Source of the DNA: Paramoeba atlantica
Taxonomy: Eukaryota > Discosea
DNA: 64,000 nucleotides
Reading direction: 5' to 3'
Assembly (NCBI GenBank): GCA_977017575.1
Contig: CDRNVI010000160.1
Location: forward strand, 34,746 to 98,745
Shown here: piece by piece, positions 12,001 to 24,100 of the stretch
Layout: every line of letters begins with the position of its first letter
How positions within the stretch are numbered: the stretch's first letter is position 1
The notes under the pieces: generated by a model
The model's input: only the letters and a program-made list of their open reading frames with translations
What the model was told of the DNA's origin: nothing
The model's database searches: none
Program-made: the position numbers and the translations under genes

Positions 12001-12225
12001 AATCATTTATCTAATTTTGGGCTCTTGTTTGAGTTTTCGACGTCTGGAGAAAATTGGACGACTTTGAGGATTGTGTCTCTTTCTTTATTGGGCGCAGTTT
12101 GGATCTTTATGATTCTATTCTTTTTCTTGGCTTCGCACCCTGAAATAGCTCGTAGACTTGGAATTGAATCAAACGTTCAAAGAGATATCAGGATTTGGGG
12201 AGACCGAAGTTCTGTTGCTTTGTAG
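6010..12225 (+). CDS. REJ/GPS-domain membrane protein with long proline-repeat stalk
   Basis: Exon 1 (6010-6115) encodes a signal peptide starting [18 protein letters not shown]. Exon 2 (6182-12225) carries the rest; total 2049 residues. Residues about 40-620 contain spaced F-x-x-C/S-x-F units resembling a pentapeptide-repeat or beta-helix fold. Residues about 628-1152 are a [12 protein letters not shown] hexapeptide repeat. A Cys-rich patch and a region resembling the REJ module of polycystin-1 and sperm receptors follow. Near residues 1952-1985 is a GPS-like motif ([10 protein letters not shown]), then one transmembrane segment (about 1997-2022) and a short tail. It is probably a cell-surface receptor or adhesion protein. 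Unlike polycystin-1 it has only one membrane span. GPS cleavage is inferred, not shown. Confidence 0.85.
7957..9530 (+). repeat. 18-bp coding tandem repeat ([12 protein letters not shown])
   Basis: About 1.57 kb of an 18-bp unit, roughly 85 copies, encodes Pro-Ala-Pro-Ser-Pro-(Val/Ile/Thr/Ala). Copies differ mainly at synonymous sites and at the sixth residue. One shortened unit ([11 protein letters not shown]) breaks the register near 9155. The repeat keeps all reading frames open, which creates long false ORFs on both strands. Confidence 0.97.
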
Positions 12226-12539
12226 AAGATTTGGGACTTCTTTTTTTTTGGAAGGGAATTATTTTATGTGATCTTTGATTTTCCGATTTTGTGTGAAATG
12301 TGATTGAAAATGGAAAATCAAATTTCTATTATTTTAAAAAATAAAACAACAATTTTTTATGGTGTCGTTTTTGGTGTCCCATTTCATTGGTGTCCCACCC
12401 TTTTTTTGTTTTTCTCTTTTTTGCTTTTTGTTGGATCGCTCTCGTTTTTTATTTTGGGACAAAACGCTCTCTCTCTTGTCTCAAACGGACGACGATATTC
12501 TTCTTTTCTCTCTTCATTCTTTGAATTCGAAAAAAAAAA
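12226..12539. other. AT-rich spacer
   Basis: This is the 3' region of the REJ/GPS gene and the leader of the small secreted peptide gene. It contains an AATAAAA-like tract near 12340 that could serve in polyadenylation. Nothing else is supported. Confidence 0.35.
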
Positions 12540-12731
12540 ATGTTGCAGTTAAAAATTCGAAATTTCCTTCTCGCTCTTCTCTTCTTTGCGTTTCTTTTCT
12601 TGAGCTATGTTTCCGGGAGCGACGAAGATACATGTGCCCTTCATTGTTCAATGAATTGCCCAAAAAGCAAAAGTTGTTTCTCTGCCTGTGATATTCAATT
12701 GCCTTGTTTTCCTCGTTGTTGTCCTTTTTGA
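12540..12731 (+). CDS. Small secreted cysteine-rich peptide
   Basis: A 63-residue single-exon frame. Residues 1-26 form a strong signal peptide with a long Leu/Phe core ending near SYVSG. The mature part of about 37 residues has eight cysteines with regular spacing, C-x3-C-x3-C-x5-C-x3-C-x5-C-x3-CC. That regular spacing after a signal peptide is unlikely in random sequence. No family is recognised. It could be a disulfide-rich defence, signalling or wall peptide; this is open. Confidence 0.65.
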   Translation: MLQLKIRNFLLALLFFAFLFLSYVSGSDEDTCALHCSMNCPKSKSCFSACDIQLPCFPRCCPF

Positions 12732-13099
12732 TTTTTTTTTTTTGAAAAAAAGATTGTTCTTTTTTGAAAAAAATGATCATTCTTTTTTGAGATTGATTGG
12801 TTTTTTGAGATTGGTTTTTTTTATTAATAAAATTATTATTTGTTGTGCAAATAAGATTTGTTGATTTTCAATGAATTATATTTCAGTTGTAAGTTGTAAA
12901 AAAAAAAAAAGAGATTGATTGTTCATTCTTGAAGCTCAGAAAAACAAAGAACAAAAGACAGCGGAAAAAGAAAGAAAAAGGGAAAAAATGATTCACTTTC
13001 TATTTTCAAAAAATATATTTATTTGAACCCAAAAAAGATAATTTTTTTTTTTTGAGAGGAGAAATCAAGAAGAGAGGAAGAAGGAATATGACCATTACT
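12732..13099. other. AT-rich convergent spacer
   Basis: This lies between the peptide gene and the 3' end of cullin-4. Runs of T and A, AATAAAATT near 12826 and simple sequence are present. No gene is seen. Confidence 0.35.
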
Positions 13100-13975
13100 C
13101 TACGCCACATATTTGTACACCTATTTTCATTTTAACATTTTCTTTCTTTCTTCTCTTTCTCTTCTTTTCTCTTCTTTCTCTTCTCTTCTCTTCTTTTCTC
13201 TTCTTTCTCTTCTATCTTCTCTCAGATTGTTCATACCTGGCTATTTTCTTCGTCCAATTCAATAAATTCTTTTTCTATTAAACTTTCAAGTCTCTTTTTG
13301 ACCAAATCCATCTGAACACAAACATTTAGAATACTAGAAAGAAAGAAAGAAAAGAAAGAAAAGAAAGAAAAGAAAGAAAAGAAAGAAAAGAAAGAAAAGA
13401 AAGAAAAGAAAGAAAAGAAAAGAAAGAAAAGAAAGGATAAAAGAAAGAAACCTGGAGGGGAAATTTCAATTGACTGCAGAGTTCGGTAATTAAGAGATTG
13501 TGTTTTAAAGTTTTTCTTGTTTTCATGATCCTCACAACAGCCGCGTCAATCTATTCAATAAGAAAGAGAGAAAGAAAGAAAAGAATCAATTGAGAATCAA
13601 GAGGAAAAGAGAAAAGAAAAAGAAGGAAAAGAGAAGAAATAAAAAAACCTGGTACTGTCGGTCAACAAAAACAGAGTCATTTGTTTTTTGTCGTTCCGCT
13701 TTCTATTTTTTTATGTTTTCAGAAAAATAAAAGTAAAAAGAGAAAAGAGAGAAGAAAGAGAAGAAAGAAGAGAGAAGAGAGAGAAGAAAGAGAAAAAAGA
13801 GAAGAAAGAGAAGAGAAAGAAAAAAAAGATAGAACCGTCTCCTTCGCTTGAATTTGATTAATCTTAATTCGAAACAATGGATTTTTAAAGTTGACATTTA
13901 AAGAAAATGAATCATCTGGTTTGACATCTCTACTCATTGGAGTTTTTGAAAGAGGTCGTATCTGGAAGAGAGAGA

Positions 13976-14011
<36 letters not shown>

Positions 14012-14763
14012 AAGAGAAGAGAGAGAAAAGAAGAGAAGAGAGAAAAAGAGTGAGAGAGAAGCGAAAAGAGAAAAAGAAAGAGAAAGAAAAAACCTTTGCA
14101 ACCGAAAGGCTCTGAAGTGTACTTCGAAGTTCTTTATCATCTATTTTTCTTTTTAGAGAAACAAAGAAAGAAAAAAGGAGAGGAGAAAAGAGAGAAAAAG
14201 AGAGAGAAAGAGAGAGAAAAAAAAAGAAAAAAGAGAGAAAAAAAAGAGAGAGAAACCTAAGCCAACTTTGTCTTTAATTTCATTATATTTAAGAGCAGTA
14301 TTCTCATTAAACAACAAAAGAACAACAGCTTGGAAGAGAGAAACAGAGAGTTCTTTCTTTCCTGCCTATTTTTCAACTCCATCAGTTTGGTTTGGTTGTA
14401 AATTGTTTTTGGAGTTTGTCGGAATAATTTGGAATTTGGTAATCATATTTGAAGTTGGTAATCTTATTTGAAGTTGGGAATGAGAGTTAATTGGTTGTAA
14501 ATTGTTTTTGGAGTTTGTTGGAATAATTTGGAATTTGGTAATCTTATTTGAAGTTGGTAATAAGAGTTTGAATTGGTTGTAAATTGTTTTTGGAGTTTGT
14601 CGGAATAATTTGGAATTTGGTAATCTTATTTGAAGTTGGGAATGAGAGTTTGGAAATGGTGATGAGAATTGTGGTTGATTGGTAGTAGGAAAGGTTGATT
14701 GTTGGAGTTGGTTTGAAAAAGAAATAGTTTTGAATCATATATTAATAATCAGAATAAGAATAA

Positions 14764-14803
<40 letters not shown>

Positions 14804-17800
14804 AAACCTTTGGGAAAATAACTTTTAAAATACAATGGCCAAGAGAGTGTTGCCATGACAATCGCCGAGAAGAATGTTTGCTGAAGTAGAATTTTTTAAA
14901 TGTTTCTAAATATCCTGTCATCTGTTGTTCTTGGATTAGTTTCGAAAAACTTGGCAATTTGTTTCAGGGAATCGAAATGAAAGAATTTTTCAAAGAAAAG
15001 TTAAAAATAAGAATGAGAAAAAACTGAATAATTCTGAAAAAAACTAAAATTCAACAATTTTAAAAAAAATAAAAAAACAAAAACAAAAACAAAAACAATT
15101 ACCAGAGAATTCAAATGCAATTCAAGAGCAGGATAAGGAGGCCAAAATCCCATTGTCAAAACAAAGACATTTAAATCAACTTGTTGTTCCATTTCTACTC
15201 CAGCTCTTGTCTATTTATTATGATTTTTTTATTTTTTTTAAAGGAAAGGGAAAGAAAAAAGAAATATAACTTTCAGAACAAAAAAAAAAAACATAACGGA
15301 AATAAAAGAAAGAAAAGAAAAGAAAAAAAGAAGAGAAAAGAAAAAAAGAAAGAAAGAAAAAAAAAAAAAAAAAAAAAACCTGTTTAAAAGAAAGCACCAA
15401 ATCTTTCGACAAATCAACATCCTTAAACATCCCCTCCAACTTAGCAGTAAAAGCAGCGCCACACTCAGCTCTCAACCGAGAAATCATCAACTTTTCTCCA
15501 TCAATAGAAGCACTCCTTCCTAATAATAACCTTTTGGCCAAATCTTTCTTATAAAATGCTTCAAAAACGTCCTTTCCGTTTATGTAGCGGAAGATGATGA
15601 GGACGTCGTTTAGCATTTGTTCTAGTTCCTTGGGGAGAGAGAGAGAGAGAAAGAGAGGAATGGGGGTGGGGGTGGAAGATGATTAGTTTGGTGAATAGTT
15701 GTTATTGTCAAGGAAAAAAAGGCGAAAAAAGAACGGAAAATAAAAATGAACAAAAAAAAGAAAAGAAAACAAAAGAAAAAAAAGAAAAAGAAAAAAAGAA
15801 AAAAGAAAAAGAAAAAAAAAAAAAAACAAAAACAAACCAAAACAAAAAAAAAGAAAAAAAAAAAAAAAAAAAGAAAACTTGTTCAGAAATAGATTTAGAA
15901 CCACCAGTACGAAGTTTAGAATCAACAAATTTAGCAACAAGTTCAGAAGGTCGATTTTCTCGAATATTCATAAAATATTCAAATCCTTCTCTTAATCCAT
16001 ATCCGAAATCTTCATTTCCTGATTTATTTTTGTTAGAGAGAGAGAGGGAGAGGGGAGAAAGAAAGAAAAGGAAAGAGAAAGAAAAAAGGGGCTGAAAGGA
16101 GAGAGAGAAAAGAAAAAGAAAGAAAAGAAATAGAAAAGAAAAGAAAAGAAAAAGAGAAAAAGAAAAAGAGAAAAAAGAAAAGAGAAAAGAAAAAGAGAAA
16201 AAGAAAAAAAGAAAAAAAGAAAAAGAAAAAAAGAAAAAAAGAAAAAAAGAAAAAGAAAAAAGAAAAGAGAAAAAGAAAAAAAGAAAAAAAGAAAAAAAGA
16301 AAAAAAGAAAAAAAGAAAAAAAGAAAAAAAGAAAAAAAGAGAGACCAGCAAAAGAGACACGAATAATTTCATCGAGTTTTCTTTTAAATTCCAAAACTTC
16401 TTGGACCATTGTTGGGTCTTTTTCCTGTGAGAAAGGAAAGAAGAGAGAAAGAGAAGATTTTAAGAACGAAATAACGAAAAAGAAGAGGAGGGAAAAGAAA
16501 GAAAAGATGATAAAGAAAGGAAAAAAAAAAAAGAAGAAAAGAAAAAAGAAGAAAAGAAAAAAGAAAAAAGAAAAAAGAAAAAAGAAAAAAAGAAAAAAGA
16601 AACAAAGAAAAAAAGAAAAAAAAGAAAAAAAGAACCAAACAAAGAAAAAGAAACAAACAAATAAAAAAATAAAAAAAAAAAAAAAAAAAATAAAATAAAA
16701 TAAATAAATAAAAAAAAACCTGATCAGAAACAATCTGAGAACCGCGTGACTTGACGTACTCTTTAAAATAGTCCCTAATTTGAATTCTCCCTTCCGAATA
16801 AGGAAATAATCGGTATAATAGACCCAAATCTTCGAGTTGGTGACTTTTCATTAATTTATCAAATCTTTTTTTGTTGTTGTGATTAGAAAAGGGTTTTTGG
16901 AAATGAAGAAAAAGAATAAAAGAATAAAAGAATAAAAGAATAAAAGAATAAAAGAATAAAAGAATAAAAGAGACAAATCAAAAAAGAAATAAAACAATTA
17001 TTAAATTAAAAATTAAATTCTAAAAAATTCTAAAAAAAAAAAAAATCTCACCAATTATAAAAAAAATTATTTCAAATTAATGATAAAAGAATAATAAAAA
17101 AAAATAATAATAATAAATAACAATCATAAATAATAATAATAAAAAATAAATAAACAAGAAACAAAAATAAAATACCCTCTCTTTAATATCGTCTCCAAAT
17201 GCCGAAACAACAATTGCTTATTCACAACTTTTAACAAACTCTTTTTCGTTGCTCCATCCAAATACTGAACAACTCTTTTCCCCTCTTCTCCTAATCTCCT
17301 CTCTGCGTCCCGAATGTATTCTGAAACCTGAAAGAGAAAAAAGAGTGAGAGAGAGAAAAAGAAAATGAATTTTTGCTTTTAATAATAATAAAAAAGAAAA
17401 GATTAAAAACAAAAATTTAAAAAAATTACAAAAAAATTACAAAAAAATTAAAAAAACGAAAAAAAAATAAAAAGAAAAAAGAAAAAAGAAAAAGGAAAAA
17501 AAAACAAAAAAAAAAAAAAAAAAAAAAACCTCCATCCCATCAATCCTCTCCCTCCCCTCCCTCCGATAAAAATCTTTCGTCTCTCTCAAAAAAGGGTGTT
17601 CAAAATAACAACTGTACAAATCAAGAGAAACCATCATCCCAACAACACTCTGTAAAATAGACCAAGAGACCGCCTCTCCTTGTCTTTCTTTTTTGATCTG
17701 TTTTTTTTGTGGGGTGAATTTGAGAATAGAAAAGAGAAAGAAAATTGAATGGTTGAAAAATAATTCTGAAAAATTAAACAAAAAACAAAAATCACAAGTT

Positions 17801-19106
17801 GAAAAAAAAAATTTAAAAAAAATTTAAAAATTAAATAGAAAAATCCTTCTCAATAAAAAAAAAATTTTAAAAAAAAAAAGAAATAAACAAAACAATCACC
17901 ATCTCCAAAACAGAATCAATCGCAGGACCAATCAACTGAAAAGCAAGAAGATGTTCCTGAAACAACTCCAACCCCAAATTCCAAATAGAACGAGAAGAAG
18001 TAGAATGAAGCACAAAAGTTCTATCTAAATAAAGAAAAATCCGACGAATCATTTTCATTTGTTCGCTGTGTGTTTCCCAGACTTTGTGGAGAGATTCTAG
18101 AAAAGGCGTTCCTCTCCTTTCTCTTTCTTCTGTTGTGGGAGGGGGAGAGAGGCGAAAAGGAGAAGAGGATCAATTTTTTTTGTTGGTAAAAAAGAATAAA
18201 GAAAGGAAATGGAGGAGGATTATTGAATAAAAGAAAAAGAAAATAAAAAGAACAAAAAGAAAAAAGAAAAAAGAAAAAAGAAAAAGAAAAACCAGTCAAT
18301 TTTTTTAACATTTGACAAATATGAGAATTTAATTCTTCTTTCAAATCAGAAAACAATTCTTTCGAATTTTGATTGGAACAAAGATTTTTAACATCATTGT
18401 ATAATTCTTCTAAGTTTGATTTTGTTGATTGTTGATTGTGGATTGCCTGAATTGCTTCCTATTTATTATTATTATTGTCAAATATTATCATTATTTCTTA
18501 TTAAAAAAGAATATTTTTTATCTTTAATAAAAATTATTAAAAAAAAAATTATATTCTATTATTTTTTTAGATTATATTATTTAATTTAATCAAAAAGAGA
18601 AAATGATTCTTTTTGTGTTAAAGATGTGATTCTGAAAATAAATTTCAGTGAAAGAAAAAAAAAAGTATGAAGTAATTTTGTATTAAAATTTTGTGTGTGA
18701 GGTTTTTCTTTTCGACTTTGTTTTATTTTTCGTTTAGAATTCAAGACATTGTTGGTAAATAATTAGACAACGAAGAAAGAAAGAGGGGAGATGAAAGGAA
18801 AGGGAAAAGAAAAGGGAAAGGAAAAAGAAAAAAAGAAAAAAAAAAGAGAAAAAGAGAAAAAGAAAGAAACAAACTCGGAGTTTGACCCAAGTATCAGCCT
18901 TAAAAGATTTTGGAACAGTCGATGGACCAACTTTAAAGTTGATTACCATTTTTTTGACTCCCCCATTTGTCCCTTCAAAAGAAAAAGAAGGTTAGAAAGG
19001 AAGTAGAAGAAGAGAAGAAGAGAAGAAGAGCTTTTTGAAAGAACTTTTTGAAAGAAAGAGGAGAAGAAAACGAACCGATTTGACGATTTTTCTTCGATGT
19101 AATCAT
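13100..19106 (-). CDS. CUL4: Cullin-4, scaffold of CRL4 ubiquitin ligases
   Basis: Nineteen exons join to 736 residues: 19076-19106, 18875-18972, 18293-18458, 17900-18129, 17530-17697, 17176-17327, 16720-16864, 16346-16424, 15879-16018, 15380-15628, 15103-15210, 14808-14921, 14257-14365, 14094-14140, 13836-13961, 13649-13702, 13452-13550, 13237-13311 and 13100-13120. The N-terminal helices match cullin-4 ([18 protein letters not shown]). The cullin homology core includes [20 protein letters not shown] and [20 protein letters not shown]. The C-terminal winged helix holds the neddylation segment [13 protein letters not shown] and the chain ends YKYVA. Cullin-4 links DDB1 adaptors to RBX1. Every phase matches, so the model is strong. 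Confidence 0.97.
14391..14665. repeat. Imperfect tandem repeat in a cullin-4 intron
   Basis: Three copies of an 80-100 bp unit begin TTGGTTGTAAATTG near 14391, 14491 and 14573. They share GGAATAATTTGGAATTTGG and differ by small indels. The repeat lies wholly within the intron between the exons at 14808-14921 and 14257-14365. Confidence 0.85.
14757..14803. repeat. (AATA)n microsatellite
   Basis: A nearly pure tetranucleotide run in a cullin-4 intron, next to the splice donor of the exon at 14808-14921. Confidence 0.9.
16913..16971. repeat. (AATAAAAG)n tandem repeat
   Basis: Seven near-perfect octamer copies in the cullin-4 intron between exons 17176-17327 and 16720-16864. Confidence 0.88.
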
Positions 19107-19572
19107 TTTAAAAAGAAAAAGAGACAAAAGAGAGAGACAAAAAGAAACAAAAGAGAGACGAAAAGAGACACAAAAGAAAGAAAAACCAAAACAAAGAAAG
19201 AAAAATCACTTTCTTAATTCCCGACCCTCTCTCAAAATTAGCTTTAAAAAACCATACACCACATCGAGATTGGGATGGAGTTCAAAACTGTTTTTCGTTT
19301 TCTTTTTTTTTTATTTGTTTTTTTTTTTTGATTTTTTTCTTTTTTATTGAAATAAATATTTCCAACTTTAAAAAAATTGCTCTTTCTCATTTGCAATTTA
19401 ATTTTTCTTTCTATTTTCTTCTCTTTTCTTTCTCGCATTCCTCATTTCGATTCATTGAAATCTCCTTTTTTCTTCTCCCTCTTTTTTCTCTTCATTTTCT
19501 CTTCATTTTCTCTTTTTCCCTTCTCTCTCTTCTCTTTCTTCTTTCTCTTCTCCCCCCCTCTCCCCCCCACTC

Positions 19573-21168
19573 TCATTTACACTCTTCTTCAAGTTCAGGA
19601 GGAACAACAATCCCTCCAACTCTCTCTTTCATACTCCCAAAAAACTTCTCCATCTTCTCTTGCAAAGGTTTCATTGGCTCAGGACAGAATTTTCGATGAA
19701 ATTCCAACCCACTTTCCAAAAAGGGAAGAGTTTTTTGTAATTCGTCTAAAAATTGGGGGAGAAATTGGGCTTGTCCTTTTTCATTTTGGACGTATTCTGA
19801 GTTGAAAAATGCTTCTTGGTATTTTTTTACACCACCTGGGAAGGGAGAGGAGAGAGGAGAGAGAGAAAATGAGAAAAGAGAAAGAAAAAGAAAAAAGAAA
19901 AAAGAAAAAAAAATAAAATAAACAAAAAAAAAAGGAAAGAAAAAAAAAGAAATAAAAGAAAAGAAAAAAAAAAAAAAAAAGCAAATCATTTGCAAACCAT
20001 TAACTTCAGCATCAATAACACCATTCAAAGAGCGAGTCAAACGATCAAGTTGCTGAGGGCCATACTCATTTGAATCAAACAAACGAAGAATTTCTTCCAA
20101 TTGTTCATTCTTTTCTGCAATGTTTGATATCGCGTTTTCGACTGGTCCAATTTCTATGTCTTGTTTTTTGATTACTTCGGATCTGTTTAGGATTCCTGGG
20201 AGTGGTTCTGTTGTTTTTTTTTGGAGGGGGGGGGTTGGGGTTGTGAGGAGAATGAAAAGGAAAAGAAAAAAGAAAAAGAAAATAAATAAACAAAAGAAAG
20301 ACAAAAAAGAAAAAGAAAAAAGAAAAAAATAATCATAAAAAAAAATAAAAAAAATAAAAAAAAAAAAAAAAAACAAAAACAAAACAAAACAAAACAAAAA
20401 AAAAACCAGCAGTAAAAAGAATGGTCTTCCGAATCCACAAATCCCGAAACTCATTCTCAAACTTCTTCTTCTCTTTCCGAAAAGTTTGTTTCAAAACAAA
20501 TCTTTGAACATTATCATTTTTTCGAAAATTTTTCACATTTTCTTTCACATTTTTAAAATCCAAAAAACTCTTAGTTTCATCTTCCCAACCGCTATTTTCT
20601 GGTACAACTGTTGAAATTACTACATATTGTTTTTCTTCTTCTCTCATTGTTTCTTGGAAATCTCCACGAGATCTTAGGACCTTTGCGCCGGGGAACTGTG
20701 AAAGAGAGAGAGAAAGAAGAGAGGAGAGAGAAGGGGGAGAGAAGAGTGAGAAAAAGAAAGAGAAATAATAAAAAAAGATTGTCAAAAAAAAGTTAAGAGA
20801 GAAAAAACCTGGTTTTGCATTCTTGTTGAAAAAGCTGCAATTCTCTCAAGTTCATGACCTGCATAAAAAAATAAGAAAGAGAAGAAAGAGAAAGAAAGAA
20901 AATGGAAGAGAAAGAAAAGAGAAAAGAGAGAAAGAGAGAAAGAGAAAGAAAAGAAAATGGAAGAGAGAGAAAAGAGAGAGAAAAGAGAGAAAGAAAAGAG
21001 AAAGAAAGAAAGAGAAACCTCGATAAACAAACTCACGATTTCTGAGACTTCGTTTAAATCCTTTTCCATAAAATCCCACATACGCGTACAGCGGAATAAA
21101 CCTTTTATTAATTTAGTATTCTTATTTATTTTTTGTTTGTTTTTTGTTTCTTTCTTTTCTTTTTATTT

Positions 21169-21199
<31 letters not shown>

Positions 21200-24100
21200 T
21201 TATTTTTAACTATTTAATTATTTAATTACCTCTCAGTAGTTTTCAAATTATCTTCAATAACTTGTCTTTTAATCCTCGACATGTCACGAAAACTCCTCGC
21301 CTGCCCAATCATATCAATACCTCTCTTTTCTTTCTCCTCCCCTTTTTCTTTTTTCCTTTCTTCCTAATCCTATTTCTCTCTCTCTTTCCTCTTTCTTTCT
21401 CTTTCTTTCTCCCCTTTCTCTCTTCTTTTCTTTCAAAACCTGATCAATTTGAGCTGCGTCAAAACCATTAACCAGATCCAAAACCTCCAAAGCTTTCTCA
21501 TATTCTTTTCCTTTTACAAAGTAATTCAAAGCGCGAAAACAAGAGACAAATTTTAGTTCTCCTTCTGATGAGTCCATTCCTTGAGAAAGAAAGAAGAGAG
21601 AGGGAAAAGAAAGAAGAAAGAAAGAAGAAAGAAAGAGGGAGAGGAGAGAAGAGAAGAGAAGAGAAGAGAAAAGATAAAATAATTAATGAAAATAAATCAA
21701 ATTAAATTAATTGTTTTTTTAACTCAAATTATCAATCAAATTTATCCAGGGAATGAGAGTACAAAATATAAATAAAAGCAAAAGCACCCAATCTATCTGG
21801 AAAATGATCTTTGAGCTTTTGAAATAATAATATTATTTCTTCTCACAACCATTAAATGAATAAATAAAAATGGTTCTTTGAATAAGCTCAGTATTCTCGT
21901 TTCATACTTAAAAATAAAATAAAAATAAAAAATAAAAAAATAAAAAATAAAAATAAAAAAATCAAACCAGACAAATGTTGCAAATTAACAGAATAAGGAA
22001 ACCTCTCCTTAGACCACCTCAAATGAGTCACAAAAACCATAAAAGTATGAGCAGCCTGACTAAAACTCCCATACTCCACAAAACTCTGAAACATTTCAAG
22101 AAGATATGAATAATATAATCCATAACTCCCCGCATTTTTCATACATTTCATCAATTTAATTGTCAATTCTGTCATTTGTTCTTCATCTCCTTGTAATGTT
22201 GCATATTCAAGATCAAGATAAACGCCCAAAGCATGTCGCACATCTCCAATCAAATCAAAGACTTCTTGTTTCGCTTCAAATTGTAAAGTGGCCCATTTAT
22301 CCACCTTTCCTTCTACACATTGCCCCAATCGAAACAAAAATGGATCAAAATGAGTGTCACGGTTTTCCAAAAGCCCTCGACTCTTCGTTAAACTCACAAT
22401 CGTCTCGACTGTCCTCCTCCTCATCAAAGAAAGAGAAGAAAGATCAGAAAGAGTACACCGAACAATACACAAGAAGTACATATCTGCCAACCAACACTGA
22501 AAATCCACCTCATCTGTTTGTGACGCAAAGTAGATAATCGCACGTGTCATGTCCCCAATAATAGGATGCTGTGACGCTCCTAAACGAAGCCAAACTCCTT
22601 CAGCAATCATACGAACCGATTTTCGAAGATCAATTGGAAAAATAGTCCCATACATGGATTGTCGTGTCACAGATATCCACATTGTTTGTGTCAAAGTTGT
22701 AAAACAATCCAGAAAAACAAAACAAAGAGCAAGGAGCGCACGGAAATGGGGAAGATTCTCTGAAACTTGTTGAGAATGAAAAGGAACTTTTGTTGATTTG
22801 GATAAGAAAGAAGGAGAGAGAAAGAAAGAAGATGAGATCGAAGAAGAAGAAGAAGAACTGGTGCCATTTTCTGGGGGGGTTATGACAGAGGGAGTGGTTG
22901 AAGTTCTTCTTCTTTTTGATTTTAGGGAAGAACCTTTTTCGTTTGTAGCGTGGATTAGATGGTAAAAGAAGACCTAAGAAAAGGGAAGAAGAAAAAAAAT
23001 GAAAAAAAAAATAAAATAAAATAAAATAAAATAAAATAAAAGAACCTCAATCATACGATGAGTCACCCGACACTGAAAAATCAACAAAGAAAACCACTTC
23101 TCTCGAAAAGTATTTCTCATACCACACAACAAAATCCCCACCAAATACAAAAAAATACTGTCAGGATGTCCCGGGTGTATGAGACACCAATTTCGAAGAG
23201 AGGCAGCAGAAAGAGAATCGAGAAAAAGTAATAAAACTGTGTATGCTTTGATGAGGTTTTCGTGAGATGAGATGGTTAGTTTTGGGGGGGGAGGAGAAGA
23301 AGAAGGAGGAGGAAAAGAAATTGAAGAAGAAGGTGAAATTGAAGGAGAAGAAGGAGCGCGAGGAGAAGGAGCACGAGGAGAAGGAGCACGAGGAGAAGAA
23401 GCACGAGGAGAAGAAGCACGAGGAGAAGAAGCACGAGGAGAAGGAACACGTGGAGAAAGAGGAGAAAGAGGAGAGGAATTTGCAGGAGAAAGAGGAGGAG
23501 AAGAGGAACCACCCTTTTTTGAAGAAGGAGAAATAGAGCGAGATAACATTTCCAAAGGAGAAATTGAACGAGATGGGGGGAAAGAAGCAGAAGGAGAGGG
23601 AGAAAAGCGAGAGGGAGAGGGAGTACGAGAGCGAGAGGGAGAGGGAGAAGTACGAGAAGAAAAGGAAGGGGTGGGAGAAAGAGAAGTGGGAGAAGAAAGA
23701 TGAGAAGAAGGGCGAGAGGAAGGAGAAGGGCGACGGCGAGAAGGGGAAATACGAGATAAAGGAGAAGGAGAAGAAGAGACTTGATTTGAGTCTTCATTCA
23801 AATCAAGTTTTTTTGGAGGAGATCTTTCAGAGGAAAGTGAGAAAGATTTTGGGGAGATGGGTGGAGAAGGAGAAGGATTTGAAAGGGGAGAGTTCTCTGG
23901 AGAATCTATTTCCTCAATCAAGAGGGTGATATTTGATGAAGATTCTTGGTTTACAAGACGATGTTCACCAGATGAAGTAGCATCAGATGAATTGACATCA
24001 AGATTTGAGGAAGAAGAGGAAGAAGAAGAAGAAACATCACAACGACCCTCTTCCAAACTCAAAAAAGAATTTCCTGGAAATGACCCCGCTTCCAATAGAG

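Noticed and set aside
15708..16733. A 341-residue minus-strand ORF, mostly Phe/Leu/Ser.
   Set aside because: It is two cullin-4 exons joined by T-rich introns that happen to lack stops. Only the exon parts match cullins.
21314..21440. A Lys/Arg/Glu-rich continuation (KEKKRERGERKR) after a DOCK exon.
   Set aside because: It is a purine-rich intron; homology stops at the GTTTTG donor and resumes at 21300.
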